NCBI GenBank assembly: GCA_934454655.1
Contig: CAKSFK010000006.1
Location: 8,018 to 72,017 of the forward strand
DNA: 64,000 nucleotides
Origin: an uncultured Eubacteriales bacterium
GTDB lineage: Bacteria > Bacillota > Clostridia > Oscillospirales > Acutalibacteraceae
Direction of reading: 5' to 3'
Below are positions 27,901 through 36,336 of the stretch, in pieces. The notes beneath the pieces are model-generated. The model searched no databases. It was given only the letters and a program-made list of their open reading frames with translations, and was not told the DNA's origin. How positions within the stretch are numbered: the first letter of the stretch is position 1; every line of letters starts with the position of its first letter. The position numbers and the translations under genes are program-made.

Positions 27901-27978
27901 TTTACCTGTTTTTTTCGGATTTTGCCAATCGTCGGAGTTGATATCACCAATCGTAAACGGTTCAAAATTTCTTATCAT
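24922..27978 (-). CDS. lacZ: GH2 beta-galactosidase (LacZ type)
   Basis: The 1018-residue cytoplasmic enzyme has the full LacZ layout: sugar-binding sandwich (LNGEWSFSYYDSY, AVPSNWQTNGYDKPQY), immunoglobulin-like domain, (beta/alpha)8 barrel and C-terminal Bgal_small_N domain. Catalytic motifs are the acid/base Glu in IIMWSMGNESCWG (~452) and the nucleophile Glu in FFLCEYSHSMGVG (~526), with RGVNRHDSSPVTG and IRTAHYPNHP before them. The 1018 length matches E. coli-type LacZ (about 1020). GAGG precedes ATG 27978. It would hydrolyse beta-galactosides from imported oligomers. Confidence 0.95.
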   Translation of the reverse strand: MIRNFEPFTIGDINSDDWQNPKKTGKNTVAPHSYFVPFENEEKALGNDRFNSEYRISLNGEWSFSYYDSYCKMPFDFYLADFDDSDWDTLAVPSNWQTNGYDKPQYVNANYPIPANPPFVPSDNPVGLYRKTIHGFKSSGKKSILRFEGVNSFFYLWVNGSYVGFSKGSRLPAEFDVTDYCVGSDITFAVMVLKWSDGTYMEDQDAYRFSGIFRDVALFLRDKNHIFDIEIRDKFDVRENTDADIFLNISYNDAFSGILGVKVVSPDNEIISSDNFEISGDKAEIKLHLADVALWTAETPMLYTLLLSCGNEVIPIKHGFRKISVSEKGALLINGSPVKLRGVNRHDSSPVTGQYVSDEFMRDELFLMKRHNINTIRTAHYPNHPYFLEMCDEYGFYVIDETDLETHGTRTDCNMHPEMLSSNPDWSDAFLDRIKRMVERDKNHTCIIMWSMGNESCWGSNIEEMLRWTKKRDSERLLHYEGANESTNENGGIDSPLVDVVSRMYSPWKDCKKLLRKKDKRPFFLCEYSHSMGVGAGGQAKYNELFEKYDRFIGGCVWEWCDHSITQYDKNGKPYYVYGGYFGEFPTDNNFCCDGLTWPDRTPKTGLKEFKQVHKPIYAKLENASCGKIRLYNRYDFIGADDIALKWCLVCDGKTVANGGIDVLSIRPHGSHCYTIPYNIENYHGKDLYLNLSFVSKSNKPWAAAGYECGFEQLKICEGCKPEKSESDNSKVQYNIDNCICTVSGKEFEYRFNLVNGQIEELRYSGKAIYIRDSSVSGWRAPTDNDMFIKKDWLEQHMHHSFMNVIGFDCKEENGNAVITYQYAYGGPSVIPVLTGKITYTVKPNGRIETVLDGQLREDIPHIPRFGMDFAFVNKFKNLEYYGYGPGENYRDMCNSAYMGHFKSKVEKEYVPYVKPQENGNHINTKWLTVSDNSGIGLRFEADNVFEFSLLPYSTKQLENTKYAYMLKPDGKIHLHISYKSAGVGSSFSGIDRINYRVDERNMHFKFAVMPFLKKEEV

Positions 27979-27992
27979 AATTATACCTCAAG

Positions 27993-29870
27993 TCATTCTT
28001 CGGTTGTATACACGGCAACGGAATATGCCGGTAAAATATCGTTCAATTTATCTGTCACACTAAAATCTTTGTCTGCAGTTTTTACGACAGCGCTTTCTTC
28101 GGGAGCAACATCTTCCGGGTTGCAAAGATGGCGGTGAAGCAACAGTTTTGTTGCCTTTTTAAAGCTTATCTCAATTTCCGCCTCATCCTTACCGGAATTT
28201 ACAACAAGCAGAGTAACAGTACCGTTCGGTTGAACCGTACCTGTCATATGCAGTCTTGTTGTTCCCTTTCCGGCAAACACACGTGTCCCCTCTCCGCCCA
28301 TATATTTCATAACGGGGGCAAACATATAATAAGCCGGATACGGCTTTAAGCTGCGGTTTAAATTAGGCATCAATCCGCAACGATGATCACCGTCAACAAA
28401 CGAGTCTGAATTCGTTGTGTGATTGTTTGGCCATATCTGATCAAACAGCGTCCATATAAGTGAACACTGAACGCCTGCATTTAGCATTGCGACCTGAGAA
28501 TTGGCAAGATTCGTTCCGTGTATGGGATTATTGTAACGTTCGTCATAATTCACATTGTACTCATCGAACCAATAACCCTTATCAGACGGAACACAGTCAA
28601 CCGAGTTTTTAGCCCACGAATACCATACATCGTAATCGTCATATTCGGGTCCGCCGTGTCCCTCCCTGAAAATTTGCCACGGGGAATCTTCGGTAAATTC
28701 AAAACTGCCATCGGCAATCAGATTTTCGTGCTTTCCGTTTTCATACACTTCAACATCATCGTAATACACGTTAATCTTATCCTTAATATCGTTGAAAACG
28801 CCGATATATCCGCTCTCATTTTCACCGGAATTGAATTTTATCTTATAACAATGCCAATCGCCGTCGTCAATAAGTTCTTCCGCCGGGAAATGGTAAACAC
28901 TGTTTTCACAAAGCAACGTTGTAGGCTGACCGCCCGCCTCTATCCAGCCGTTATGAGTGCTGAAAGCACCTAAAAACATTCCGCCTTTTAATTCTTTCCT
29001 TTCGGTATTTTTTATTTTTGCATATACCGAAACAGTATAATCTGTGTGCGGCTTAAGATTGATTTTCTGCTGAACCTTATAGCCTGCCGTTGAAAACATA
29101 ACCGACATTTTTCCGCTTCTCACCTGCGAATAATCATCCGGCACAAAAGAATAAAGCAAATACCAATGATTTGAGAATATATCTATATACTCACTTGCAT
29201 TCTCCACAGCCCATTTTAACATAGGACCTTTTGAATTTGCCTCGTTAGGTCCTACAAGCTTAACAAGATCCCTGAGATTTTCGGATTTAAGCTTATTATG
29301 CACCGCACTAACGCAATCAAGCCACGCCTCACGGTTATTTCTGCCGTCCGCAAAAGACCCCATATTAGGCTCTGTAAACATAACAAAGTATTTCACATTG
29401 TCAAACCCGCGTTTAACTATAATTTCCCTTGCGGTAGCGCACGCCCAATCTGCAAAGTTTTCAACCGATTTCTCCCAGTTGTTTTCAACCTTGAAAGGCG
29501 CCTTTCCGTAATGTGCCGTGGAATCGGTCGATTTTCCGTAAACATCGTTTGTAAGCCACCACCCGATATTAAGCGCAACATCAATATTTCTGTTTCTTGC
29601 CTCCGCAAGCCAACGGTAAAGGCATTTCATCCTATCGTTATCCCAATTCCAGCTTCCGTCGTTTTCATACGCGTACCAGCTGTAAAAGGTCCTCGCTATA
29701 TGCAAATTAAGCTTTTGCGCACGGTCAAGCTCCAATAACGCCTTTTCCTCGTTATACTGCCTTCCGGCATTATCCGGAACAAATCCGTAAGCATGGTATA
29801 CCGCGTTAACTCCGAGAAAATTCTCCTGAACCGGTATGTCATTTTCCCAAATCAATTTGCCTGTGTTCAT
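27993..29870 (-). CDS. Cytoplasmic clan-A-like glycosidase with a CBM-like module inserted in the barrel
   Basis: This is a 625-residue protein without signal peptide. Its barrel is homologous to the lipoprotein encoded at 29882-31423 and to the C-terminal domain of the dockerin protein at 36337-40947: all share a Tyr-rich opening (AVYHAYGFVPDNA here), WNWDND-like and FTEP motifs. Candidate catalytic residues are Glu in FVMFTEPN (~165) and Glu in YWFDEYNVNY (~435). Between them lie about 270 residues, against about 115 in the paralogues; the extra ~155 (QQKINLKPHTDYTVSVYAKI to VYYDDVEVYENG) look like a CBM4/9-like beta-sandwich. The family was not recognised with certainty, and the clan A assignment is inferred. 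Confidence 0.75.
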   Translation of the reverse strand: MNTGKLIWENDIPVQENFLGVNAVYHAYGFVPDNAGRQYNEEKALLELDRAQKLNLHIARTFYSWYAYENDGSWNWDNDRMKCLYRWLAEARNRNIDVALNIGWWLTNDVYGKSTDSTAHYGKAPFKVENNWEKSVENFADWACATAREIIVKRGFDNVKYFVMFTEPNMGSFADGRNNREAWLDCVSAVHNKLKSENLRDLVKLVGPNEANSKGPMLKWAVENASEYIDIFSNHWYLLYSFVPDDYSQVRSGKMSVMFSTAGYKVQQKINLKPHTDYTVSVYAKIKNTERKELKGGMFLGAFSTHNGWIEAGGQPTTLLCENSVYHFPAEELIDDGDWHCYKIKFNSGENESGYIGVFNDIKDKINVYYDDVEVYENGKHENLIADGSFEFTEDSPWQIFREGHGGPEYDDYDVWYSWAKNSVDCVPSDKGYWFDEYNVNYDERYNNPIHGTNLANSQVAMLNAGVQCSLIWTLFDQIWPNNHTTNSDSFVDGDHRCGLMPNLNRSLKPYPAYYMFAPVMKYMGGEGTRVFAGKGTTRLHMTGTVQPNGTVTLLVVNSGKDEAEIEISFKKATKLLLHRHLCNPEDVAPEESAVVKTADKDFSVTDKLNDILPAYSVAVYTTEE

Positions 29871-29881
29871 AATAGCTCCTT

Positions 29882-31423
29882 TTAATCTTTAACCGAAGTA
29901 TAAACATAAACTCCGCCTGCGGGTATCTTGTCGGAAAGTGAGGATTTAACATTGCCGAATCCCTTATCAGGGTCTGCAATGTGAGCCGTCGGAGTCGGTT
30001 TTACCGTTTGCGGATTGTATGCGTGACGGTAAAGCGACACTCCGAGTTCCTTTTTAAAGGATATGTTAAATTCCTTTTCAACTATTGAAGAGTTTGCAAC
30101 TATTACCGTCCAGTTGCCGTCATCGAGCTGACAAGCGGTAAGATACACTTGTTCTCTGCCATTTCCTTTATATACCTTAACATTCTTGCCGTTGGTATAT
30201 TTGCTTATCAGCGAATAGGCATAATATGCCGGACGGGGTATAGAGCTTGTAAGCAAATTCGGCGTTATTCCGCAGCGCTGAACGCCGTCCTGCCAGCCGT
30301 CGCCCGCCGTTTGATTTTCATAAGGCCATTTCTGGTCGGCAAGCGTCCACCGCAGCATAGTTTGAAGTCCTGCATTCATGCCGGCAATCATACCTATTGC
30401 GTTCTGAGTTCCGAGCCAAGAGTTATCAAGCCTTGTTTCCTCCGGATCGTTTGAAAGCTTAAAGTTCCATTCATCCATCCATATTTCTTTGCCTGTTTCT
30501 TTAACAGCTTCCTTCATAGGCTGCATAAAGTCCTCATACCACTGATAATATGTATCATCATACATAGTAGCACCGGTTACATATGTGTGGAGAGAAAAGA
30601 TATCAAGTGCTGCCGAAACTTCCTTATCCTGTACGGCATAATCAAGTAAAAACTGATTGTTTGCGGCGTTCGGCCCGATTATCTTAACCGTATCGCGAAT
30701 GCCGGATTTTTTCAGTGCGGAATCGGCAGCCAGAAGCGACTTTTTCCAAACAGCCATTTTTTCCGCAGCCTTTTCTACAGTTTTTTCTTTTTCGGTCCAC
30801 GGTTGACACGGCTCGGTAAATGCAACCAAATAATCCAAATTCTTTGCCCCGTGCGCCCTTATTTGTTTTACGGATTCCGCAACCCATTCACCGTATAAAG
30901 AATATTTCTTCTCGGTATTGCCGCCCGACAGAACATCAAACGGGTTGCCTTCCTTAAGTACATCGTTGTCAAAATAGCCTATCTGAACAGCGACCGAAAT
31001 GCCGCGTTTCTGCATTTCATCCATAAAGGTATAAAAACCCTTCATATTTTCGCTTTCCCAGTTCCACTGCTTTTTATCGAAATCAAAAGCATAGTCAAAT
31101 CTGTACTGTGTCCTTACAACCGAAACCTTCATATCCGCAAGACGATCCATTTCTATCTGCATCATCTCGTCGGTATATTTTTCCGCATTATCCGCTATAT
31201 AATTATAGCACATATATATACCGCCGAAACCTATGAAATTTTCCTCAACCGCATTGTCGTTAAGTATAGTAAGCTTTGCAGCTGTTTTGAATTCGGTGGT
31301 TTGCGACGGCTTGGAAGTCACGGTGTTTTCGCTTGAAGTTTTTTGACTTCCACATCCTGCAACGGTAGCTGCAATAAGCAACGCCAAAAACGCCGAAAAT
31401 GTTTTAAGTATTCTATTTTGCAT
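29882..31423 (-). CDS. Lipoprotein glycosidase, paralogue of the neighbouring clan-A-like enzymes
   Basis: The 513-residue protein begins MQNRILKTFSAFLALLIAA, ending in the lipobox TVAGC (Cys24), so it is anchored to the outer face of the membrane. A Ser/Thr-rich linker (~25-50) leads to the barrel: YMCYNYIADNAEKY, VVRTQYRF, VAVQIGYF, YLVAFTEPC (candidate acid/base ~201), IWMDEWNFKLS (candidate nucleophile ~316), and a C-terminal beta domain ending GGVYVYTS. ATG 31423 is chosen because AGGAGG lies seven bases upstream; it overlaps the previous gene by 11 bases. No known family could be named. It probably trims polysaccharide at the cell surface before import. Confidence 0.78.
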   Translation of the reverse strand: MQNRILKTFSAFLALLIAATVAGCGSQKTSSENTVTSKPSQTTEFKTAAKLTILNDNAVEENFIGFGGIYMCYNYIADNAEKYTDEMMQIEMDRLADMKVSVVRTQYRFDYAFDFDKKQWNWESENMKGFYTFMDEMQKRGISVAVQIGYFDNDVLKEGNPFDVLSGGNTEKKYSLYGEWVAESVKQIRAHGAKNLDYLVAFTEPCQPWTEKEKTVEKAAEKMAVWKKSLLAADSALKKSGIRDTVKIIGPNAANNQFLLDYAVQDKEVSAALDIFSLHTYVTGATMYDDTYYQWYEDFMQPMKEAVKETGKEIWMDEWNFKLSNDPEETRLDNSWLGTQNAIGMIAGMNAGLQTMLRWTLADQKWPYENQTAGDGWQDGVQRCGITPNLLTSSIPRPAYYAYSLISKYTNGKNVKVYKGNGREQVYLTACQLDDGNWTVIVANSSIVEKEFNISFKKELGVSLYRHAYNPQTVKPTPTAHIADPDKGFGNVKSSLSDKIPAGGVYVYTSVKD

Positions 31424-34400
31424 TTTTCTTCCTCCTAACAAACACTACCGAAACACCCGCGATTACAGCCAAAACAACAACAGAACACGGTATTATTATC
31501 CATTTAATGTTACTCTTCTCCTTTGCGGGAGCAGTATCCTTTTTTATATCTGTGGGTTTATTCTCTTTCAAATCATAACCGAACGGTTTATACACGGTAT
31601 AATCGTTCGGATTTTCCTCATAAGCATAACGTACCTCAAAGATTGCCATATCGTCAAGATTAACATTTGATTTGCTGCCTGATATTTTTAAATAAACCGT
31701 ATTATCGGCTGTGGGCATATCAAAAGTAATGCTTTCACGATTCCATTCGGCTGCTGCTCCAAGATTCATCTTTCCGGTCTTACCGTTTCTGACGGTATCA
31801 ACAAGCGTTCCGTTTTTATTTTTCAGAAGCTCAACAGTAATCGGCTCAGAATCAGTGTTTTTATGCGAAAAAGCAAATATATATCTTCCTGCCTTTTTAA
31901 TCTGTACAGGTACAATGAGCGCATCTGATTTTTCGGTTATTTCAAGACTGTGCGTGCCGCTTTGCGATATACTCTCCGTAACCGCCATTCCGCGGCTCGG
32001 CGCGGATATGGTTCCGCTTGTTATATCTTTCTCAAATGAGCCGTTTTTGATAAGGTTATAAAGGTCCTCGCAATATGTTCCTTTGCTTTCAATCTTAGTG
32101 AGGGTAAAATCGTCCGCAAAGAAGCTATCGTCTGCATATCCGATTATCTGAAGATTCAACACATTGGATTCAATACTGCCGGTTGTAAAGGTGAACGACA
32201 TTTCTTTCCATTCATCCATACAACTGCCGATAGAAGTATAAGCTCCCGCTCCTGACAAATAGAACTGTGCTTTGCCGAAGCCTCCGCTTTTAAGACCTTT
32301 TACCCATATGCTTGCTTTATACTTAGTAAACGGTTCAACCTCCAAATCCGGCAGTGTATATCCCGCATGTTTTTCTTTCATTCCGCTCCCGTCAAATTTA
32401 AGAGAACCTACTGAAGAATTCCTTGTGTAACGTTTGTCTGTATTCCATGTGAAATAGGCAGTCTGCGGAACCTTTGTATCAAAGTCAATAGTTTGAACAG
32501 CCGGTATTTCCTTGTAAATATTCACTTTCTCAACCGATATATCGTCAAAATAGACTGTAACAAGATCAGTTGCAATCTGATACATACCAAGCCTTACCGT
32601 AGTGGCAAAATCCTTGGTTTTAAACGCTGCTTTAACTCTTTGCCATTCGCCGCCCGTTGCCTTCAAATAAGCTCTGCTGCCTGCGTCTTCAATACCATTT
32701 AAATCAACAAAGCTTACCGTTCTATCACCTAAATCAGAGGCAGACTCGGTTTTATACCAAAGCACTACTTCATAAGCCGTATTAGGCTCAAGCGAGATAC
32801 TGGCATCGGCCGTATAAAATTGCCAACTGTTATTTGATACAAACTTCAAAGAGCCCTTTCCGTTATGTACTCCGTTAGGATTGTATCCCGTTTCGGTTTC
32901 ATAATTCCATATAAATCCGCGGTCCATAACATCCTGTATGGGATTTTCAAAATCCTGTTTTCCGGTAGGCTTTCCGTTCTTTTCAAAAACTGCGTAAAGC
33001 GTCATATTGCCTTCAACAGAACTTACAATATATGTCTTAGAACGGCTCAAAACATTACCGTTCTCATCCTTCCAAGCAGAAAGATGGTAACCGTCAATCG
33101 GAGAGGCGGTAAAGCTTACGGTGTCGCCCTTTGCCGCAACCGCCGACGATACCTTCGCCGTTCCGAGGGAACTGTCTGCACTTACAGCCTTTAGCGTAAA
33201 GGTCTCTTTATAGGTTATTGTGATATTATCAAAATAAACCTCTGCGCCAAGCGTAGTAACTCCGATTTCCAAGTAGTTTTTGTTGCTTTCGGGAACTATT
33301 CTTGTTGTGTAAAGCGACCACTCGGTGTTTTTAAGCCATGTATTGTTTTTTACATTATCGCAATAGAACCAAGCGTCTGTATTTGTTTTATACCAAAAGC
33401 TTATTTCATAAATACTTCCGGCATAAAGTTCAGCTCCGTCAATAAAAACCTGTAAATTTCCCTTTTCATTGTTGTGTTTTAAAGCAAGTGAACCGCCACC
33501 GGCATAAACATTGGCTGAAGTATAATTTTTTGCAGATGAATCGTATAAAATTGCTTCTCCGCACTTAGCATTGCGATTACGGATTTTCTCGTTGTTTTCA
33601 AAATTTATATTTTGTACCGGCGTAGGCAGAGGAGTACCCTCAAACTCTGCTACGAGCGAAATATCCGAATAGATATTTTTAACCGTATAAATCGCTTCGG
33701 TAGAAATAATTGTATCGTCCGAAACAGTATGCCAACCGACAAATCTGCACCCGTTCTTAGGAAGCGCCGTAAATGTCATTTCACCGCCTGCAAAAACCGA
33801 TGAATCGGCGGCATACGCCGTACCGCGTGTGCCGTCGGCACTTTCAGCCGAAGTGGAGTAAACTGCATCTACTCTGATATCGTCAAAATATACAACCGCA
33901 GATTTTGTTGTAGTTCCGAATTCAAGATAATTAACATTATCCTTAAAGGTTATGTCCTTTTCAATACGGGCCCATGTTTTCGAGGAAAGGGTTATTCCGT
34001 ATCTAGAGCTGTCCGCAATATACATCCACGCATTGCCGTTCACCTTATAGCTAAACGACACGCGATATGTAGAGCCTGCCAAAAATTTAAGATTTTTAAA
34101 ACGGAAATTAAGGTTGCCGGAGTTGTTATTGCGTTTAGCATAAAAAGATTTTGAACCCGCAAAAACATTTTCGTCGTTTTCATTTTTAGCTGTATAAACG
34201 CCTACCTCACCGGTTGAAAAATTCATATTCGAATAATCAACAGCGCCTTCAAAATCAAGAATTTGCGTTGCAATGGGTAACGGATTTCCTGTAAACACCG
34301 CCACTAAAGCAATATCCGAAGTAATTTCGGAAACGGTATAAACCTGCTGTGTGCTTATTATATGTTCGGAGCCGGCATACTTCCATCCTAAAAAGGTGCA

Positions 34401-36326
34401 GCCGTTTTGAGGAATTGCGGTAAATGTTACACTCTCACCGTTTGCGGCGCTCTTAGCCGAAACAGTTGCACTTCCGAGATTTTCATCCGATGATGTCGCC
34501 GAAATGTTATATACCTCTTCAACCGAGATATTGTCAAGATATATCTCGGAAAGCGCCTGACTGGTTCCGAATTCAAGGTAATCGGTGTCCTTTGTCGGCT
34601 TTATAACCTTTTCCGCCTTTTTCCACCCTCCGGCAATCATATCAATAGAATATTTAGAACCGTCAACAATAAATGTCCACGCTTTTATATTTGTTTTATA
34701 CCACAGCGATACTCTGTATGTTGTATCTTTCTTTAATTTGAAATTGCGGAAATATACATTCAATATACCCTTATCCGCATTGTGGGAAAGCTTGAAGGAT
34801 GCCTTCCCGGCGTATACATTTTCATCGTTTTCGCTTTGGGCAATATAACGCTCTGCTGTTCCTTTTGAAAGATTCATATTTGAAAACGGACTGTCAATTT
34901 CAAAATCAAGGTATTTTTCGCTTGTCATTGTAGCGGCAAATACAGCAGTTAATTCCGTATCGCCGCTAATGCCGTTAACAGTATACGGATTCTCGGTGCT
35001 GACGGTGGTTCCGGCAGCATTTTGCCATTCTGCAAAGCTTGCACCGTCGGCAGGCGTTGCAGAGAAAACCACGGAAGAACCATACAAAGCTTCATTGGTC
35101 GAAACATTTGTATTGCCGAGTGTAGCATCCTTTGATGCAGCAGATACATTAAGATACTCGCGTATTTCTATATTGTCAATATAAGATACCGCGTCCTTCG
35201 TTGTCGTACCCAATTCTAAATACGCTTTATCCTCTGTAAACAATATATCTTTTGTAATCGTTTTCCAATTCCCGGGCTCGGAATTAAAACCGTACTTATT
35301 GCTGTAGGCTATATAGAACCAAACATTTTTCTCGGAATAAACATTTAAAACAACCTGATATTTTCTGTTTTTATCAAAGCTAACGCCGTTTAAAAGCAGG
35401 CGCAGGTTACCGCCGTTTGAATTATGGCTGATTTTAAGTGAACCGCTGCCGGAATAAACATTTTTATCCTGCTCGTCGATTGCTTGGTACAGTTCAGCCG
35501 TACCCGCACTTAAAAGCATATTCTTAACATCTGCCGCATTATCAAAATCAATTTGCTGATATGCTCGGTTAATATTTTTAAATACTGCCGTAAGACTGAT
35601 ATTTTCCGAAACAGCAGCAACATTATACGGGTTTTCGGCAGAAACTGTATTTCCGCCTTCATCCTGCCAGGAAACAAATTCTCCGTCTGCGGTCGGCACG
35701 GCGGTAAATGTTACACTTTCTCCCGCCTCTGCCTGCTTTACCGACGATTCAGCACTACCGAGGGCACTGTCATTTGTGCCGGCAGTTATATTAAATAAAG
35801 GAGATAAGGTAATATCGTCAAAATATGTTATGCCTTCCGAGGTTGTCTGCCCCATTTCAAGATACGAAACATCAGAAGAAAAGGTTATAATACGGCTGTA
35901 ATATGCCCAATCCTCGCTGTTTAAAGTTGCATTAAACTTGTTCGGATCTTGGAAATAAGTCCAGATAGATTTATTGGTCTTATAGTAAAAGCTGAGCTTA
36001 TATGATACACCCGCTTTTATTGAAAGTCCTGTAAATCTGAAATTAAGATTTCCGCCGCCCGAAACATGCGAAACCTCAAGGGAGCCCGTTCCCCCGTGAA
36101 CATTTGCGGAGTCATATCCGCTCGTTTCGGGAGAGTATCTCTGCACACTGCCCTTTGAAAAATTCATATTGGAAATCTTTGTATCGGTTTCAAAGTCAAA
36201 ATAATACTTTTCCGGCGCAGCATTATCCGCAGATAATAAAAAACCGGGTATCATTTGAAATAGCAAAAGTAAACTGAGCGAAAGCGAAAGAATTTTGCTG
36301 ATTTTCCCATTCGTTATTTTCAACAT
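31413..36326 (-). CDS. Membrane-anchored multi-CBM / InlB B-repeat surface protein
   Basis: The 1637-residue protein has a signal peptide (KILSLSLSLLLLFQMIPGFLLS), five consecutive units of about 220 residues, three more diverged beta-sandwich modules and a single C-terminal membrane helix (IIIPCSVVVLAVIAGVSVVF) with the tail RRKKNAK. Each unit pairs a CBM-like sandwich (signature YLEFGTT then VYFDDI) with a ~65-residue InlB B-repeat-like domain (VTFTAIPQNGCTFLGW type). No catalytic motif, dockerin or sortase signal was found, so it is probably a glycan-capture protein on the cell surface, a functional analogue of SusD-type binders. ATG 36326 follows AGGAGA, which overlaps the stop codon of the preceding gene. 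The binding target is unknown. Confidence 0.8.
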   Translation of the reverse strand: MLKITNGKISKILSLSLSLLLLFQMIPGFLLSADNAAPEKYYFDFETDTKISNMNFSKGSVQRYSPETSGYDSANVHGGTGSLEVSHVSGGGNLNFRFTGLSIKAGVSYKLSFYYKTNKSIWTYFQDPNKFNATLNSEDWAYYSRIITFSSDVSYLEMGQTTSEGITYFDDITLSPLFNITAGTNDSALGSAESSVKQAEAGESVTFTAVPTADGEFVSWQDEGGNTVSAENPYNVAAVSENISLTAVFKNINRAYQQIDFDNAADVKNMLLSAGTAELYQAIDEQDKNVYSGSGSLKISHNSNGGNLRLLLNGVSFDKNRKYQVVLNVYSEKNVWFYIAYSNKYGFNSEPGNWKTITKDILFTEDKAYLELGTTTKDAVSYIDNIEIREYLNVSAASKDATLGNTNVSTNEALYGSSVVFSATPADGASFAEWQNAAGTTVSTENPYTVNGISGDTELTAVFAATMTSEKYLDFEIDSPFSNMNLSKGTAERYIAQSENDENVYAGKASFKLSHNADKGILNVYFRNFKLKKDTTYRVSLWYKTNIKAWTFIVDGSKYSIDMIAGGWKKAEKVIKPTKDTDYLEFGTSQALSEIYLDNISVEEVYNISATSSDENLGSATVSAKSAANGESVTFTAIPQNGCTFLGWKYAGSEHIISTQQVYTVSEITSDIALVAVFTGNPLPIATQILDFEGAVDYSNMNFSTGEVGVYTAKNENDENVFAGSKSFYAKRNNNSGNLNFRFKNLKFLAGSTYRVSFSYKVNGNAWMYIADSSRYGITLSSKTWARIEKDITFKDNVNYLEFGTTTKSAVVYFDDIRVDAVYSTSAESADGTRGTAYAADSSVFAGGEMTFTALPKNGCRFVGWHTVSDDTIISTEAIYTVKNIYSDISLVAEFEGTPLPTPVQNINFENNEKIRNRNAKCGEAILYDSSAKNYTSANVYAGGGSLALKHNNEKGNLQVFIDGAELYAGSIYEISFWYKTNTDAWFYCDNVKNNTWLKNTEWSLYTTRIVPESNKNYLEIGVTTLGAEVYFDNITITYKETFTLKAVSADSSLGTAKVSSAVAAKGDTVSFTASPIDGYHLSAWKDENGNVLSRSKTYIVSSVEGNMTLYAVFEKNGKPTGKQDFENPIQDVMDRGFIWNYETETGYNPNGVHNGKGSLKFVSNNSWQFYTADASISLEPNTAYEVVLWYKTESASDLGDRTVSFVDLNGIEDAGSRAYLKATGGEWQRVKAAFKTKDFATTVRLGMYQIATDLVTVYFDDISVEKVNIYKEIPAVQTIDFDTKVPQTAYFTWNTDKRYTRNSSVGSLKFDGSGMKEKHAGYTLPDLEVEPFTKYKASIWVKGLKSGGFGKAQFYLSGAGAYTSIGSCMDEWKEMSFTFTTGSIESNVLNLQIIGYADDSFFADDFTLTKIESKGTYCEDLYNLIKNGSFEKDITSGTISAPSRGMAVTESISQSGTHSLEITEKSDALIVPVQIKKAGRYIFAFSHKNTDSEPITVELLKNKNGTLVDTVRNGKTGKMNLGAAAEWNRESITFDMPTADNTVYLKISGSKSNVNLDDMAIFEVRYAYEENPNDYTVYKPFGYDLKENKPTDIKKDTAPAKEKSNIKWIIIPCSVVVLAVIAGVSVVFVRRKKNAK

Positions 36327-36336
36327 TTTAATTCTC

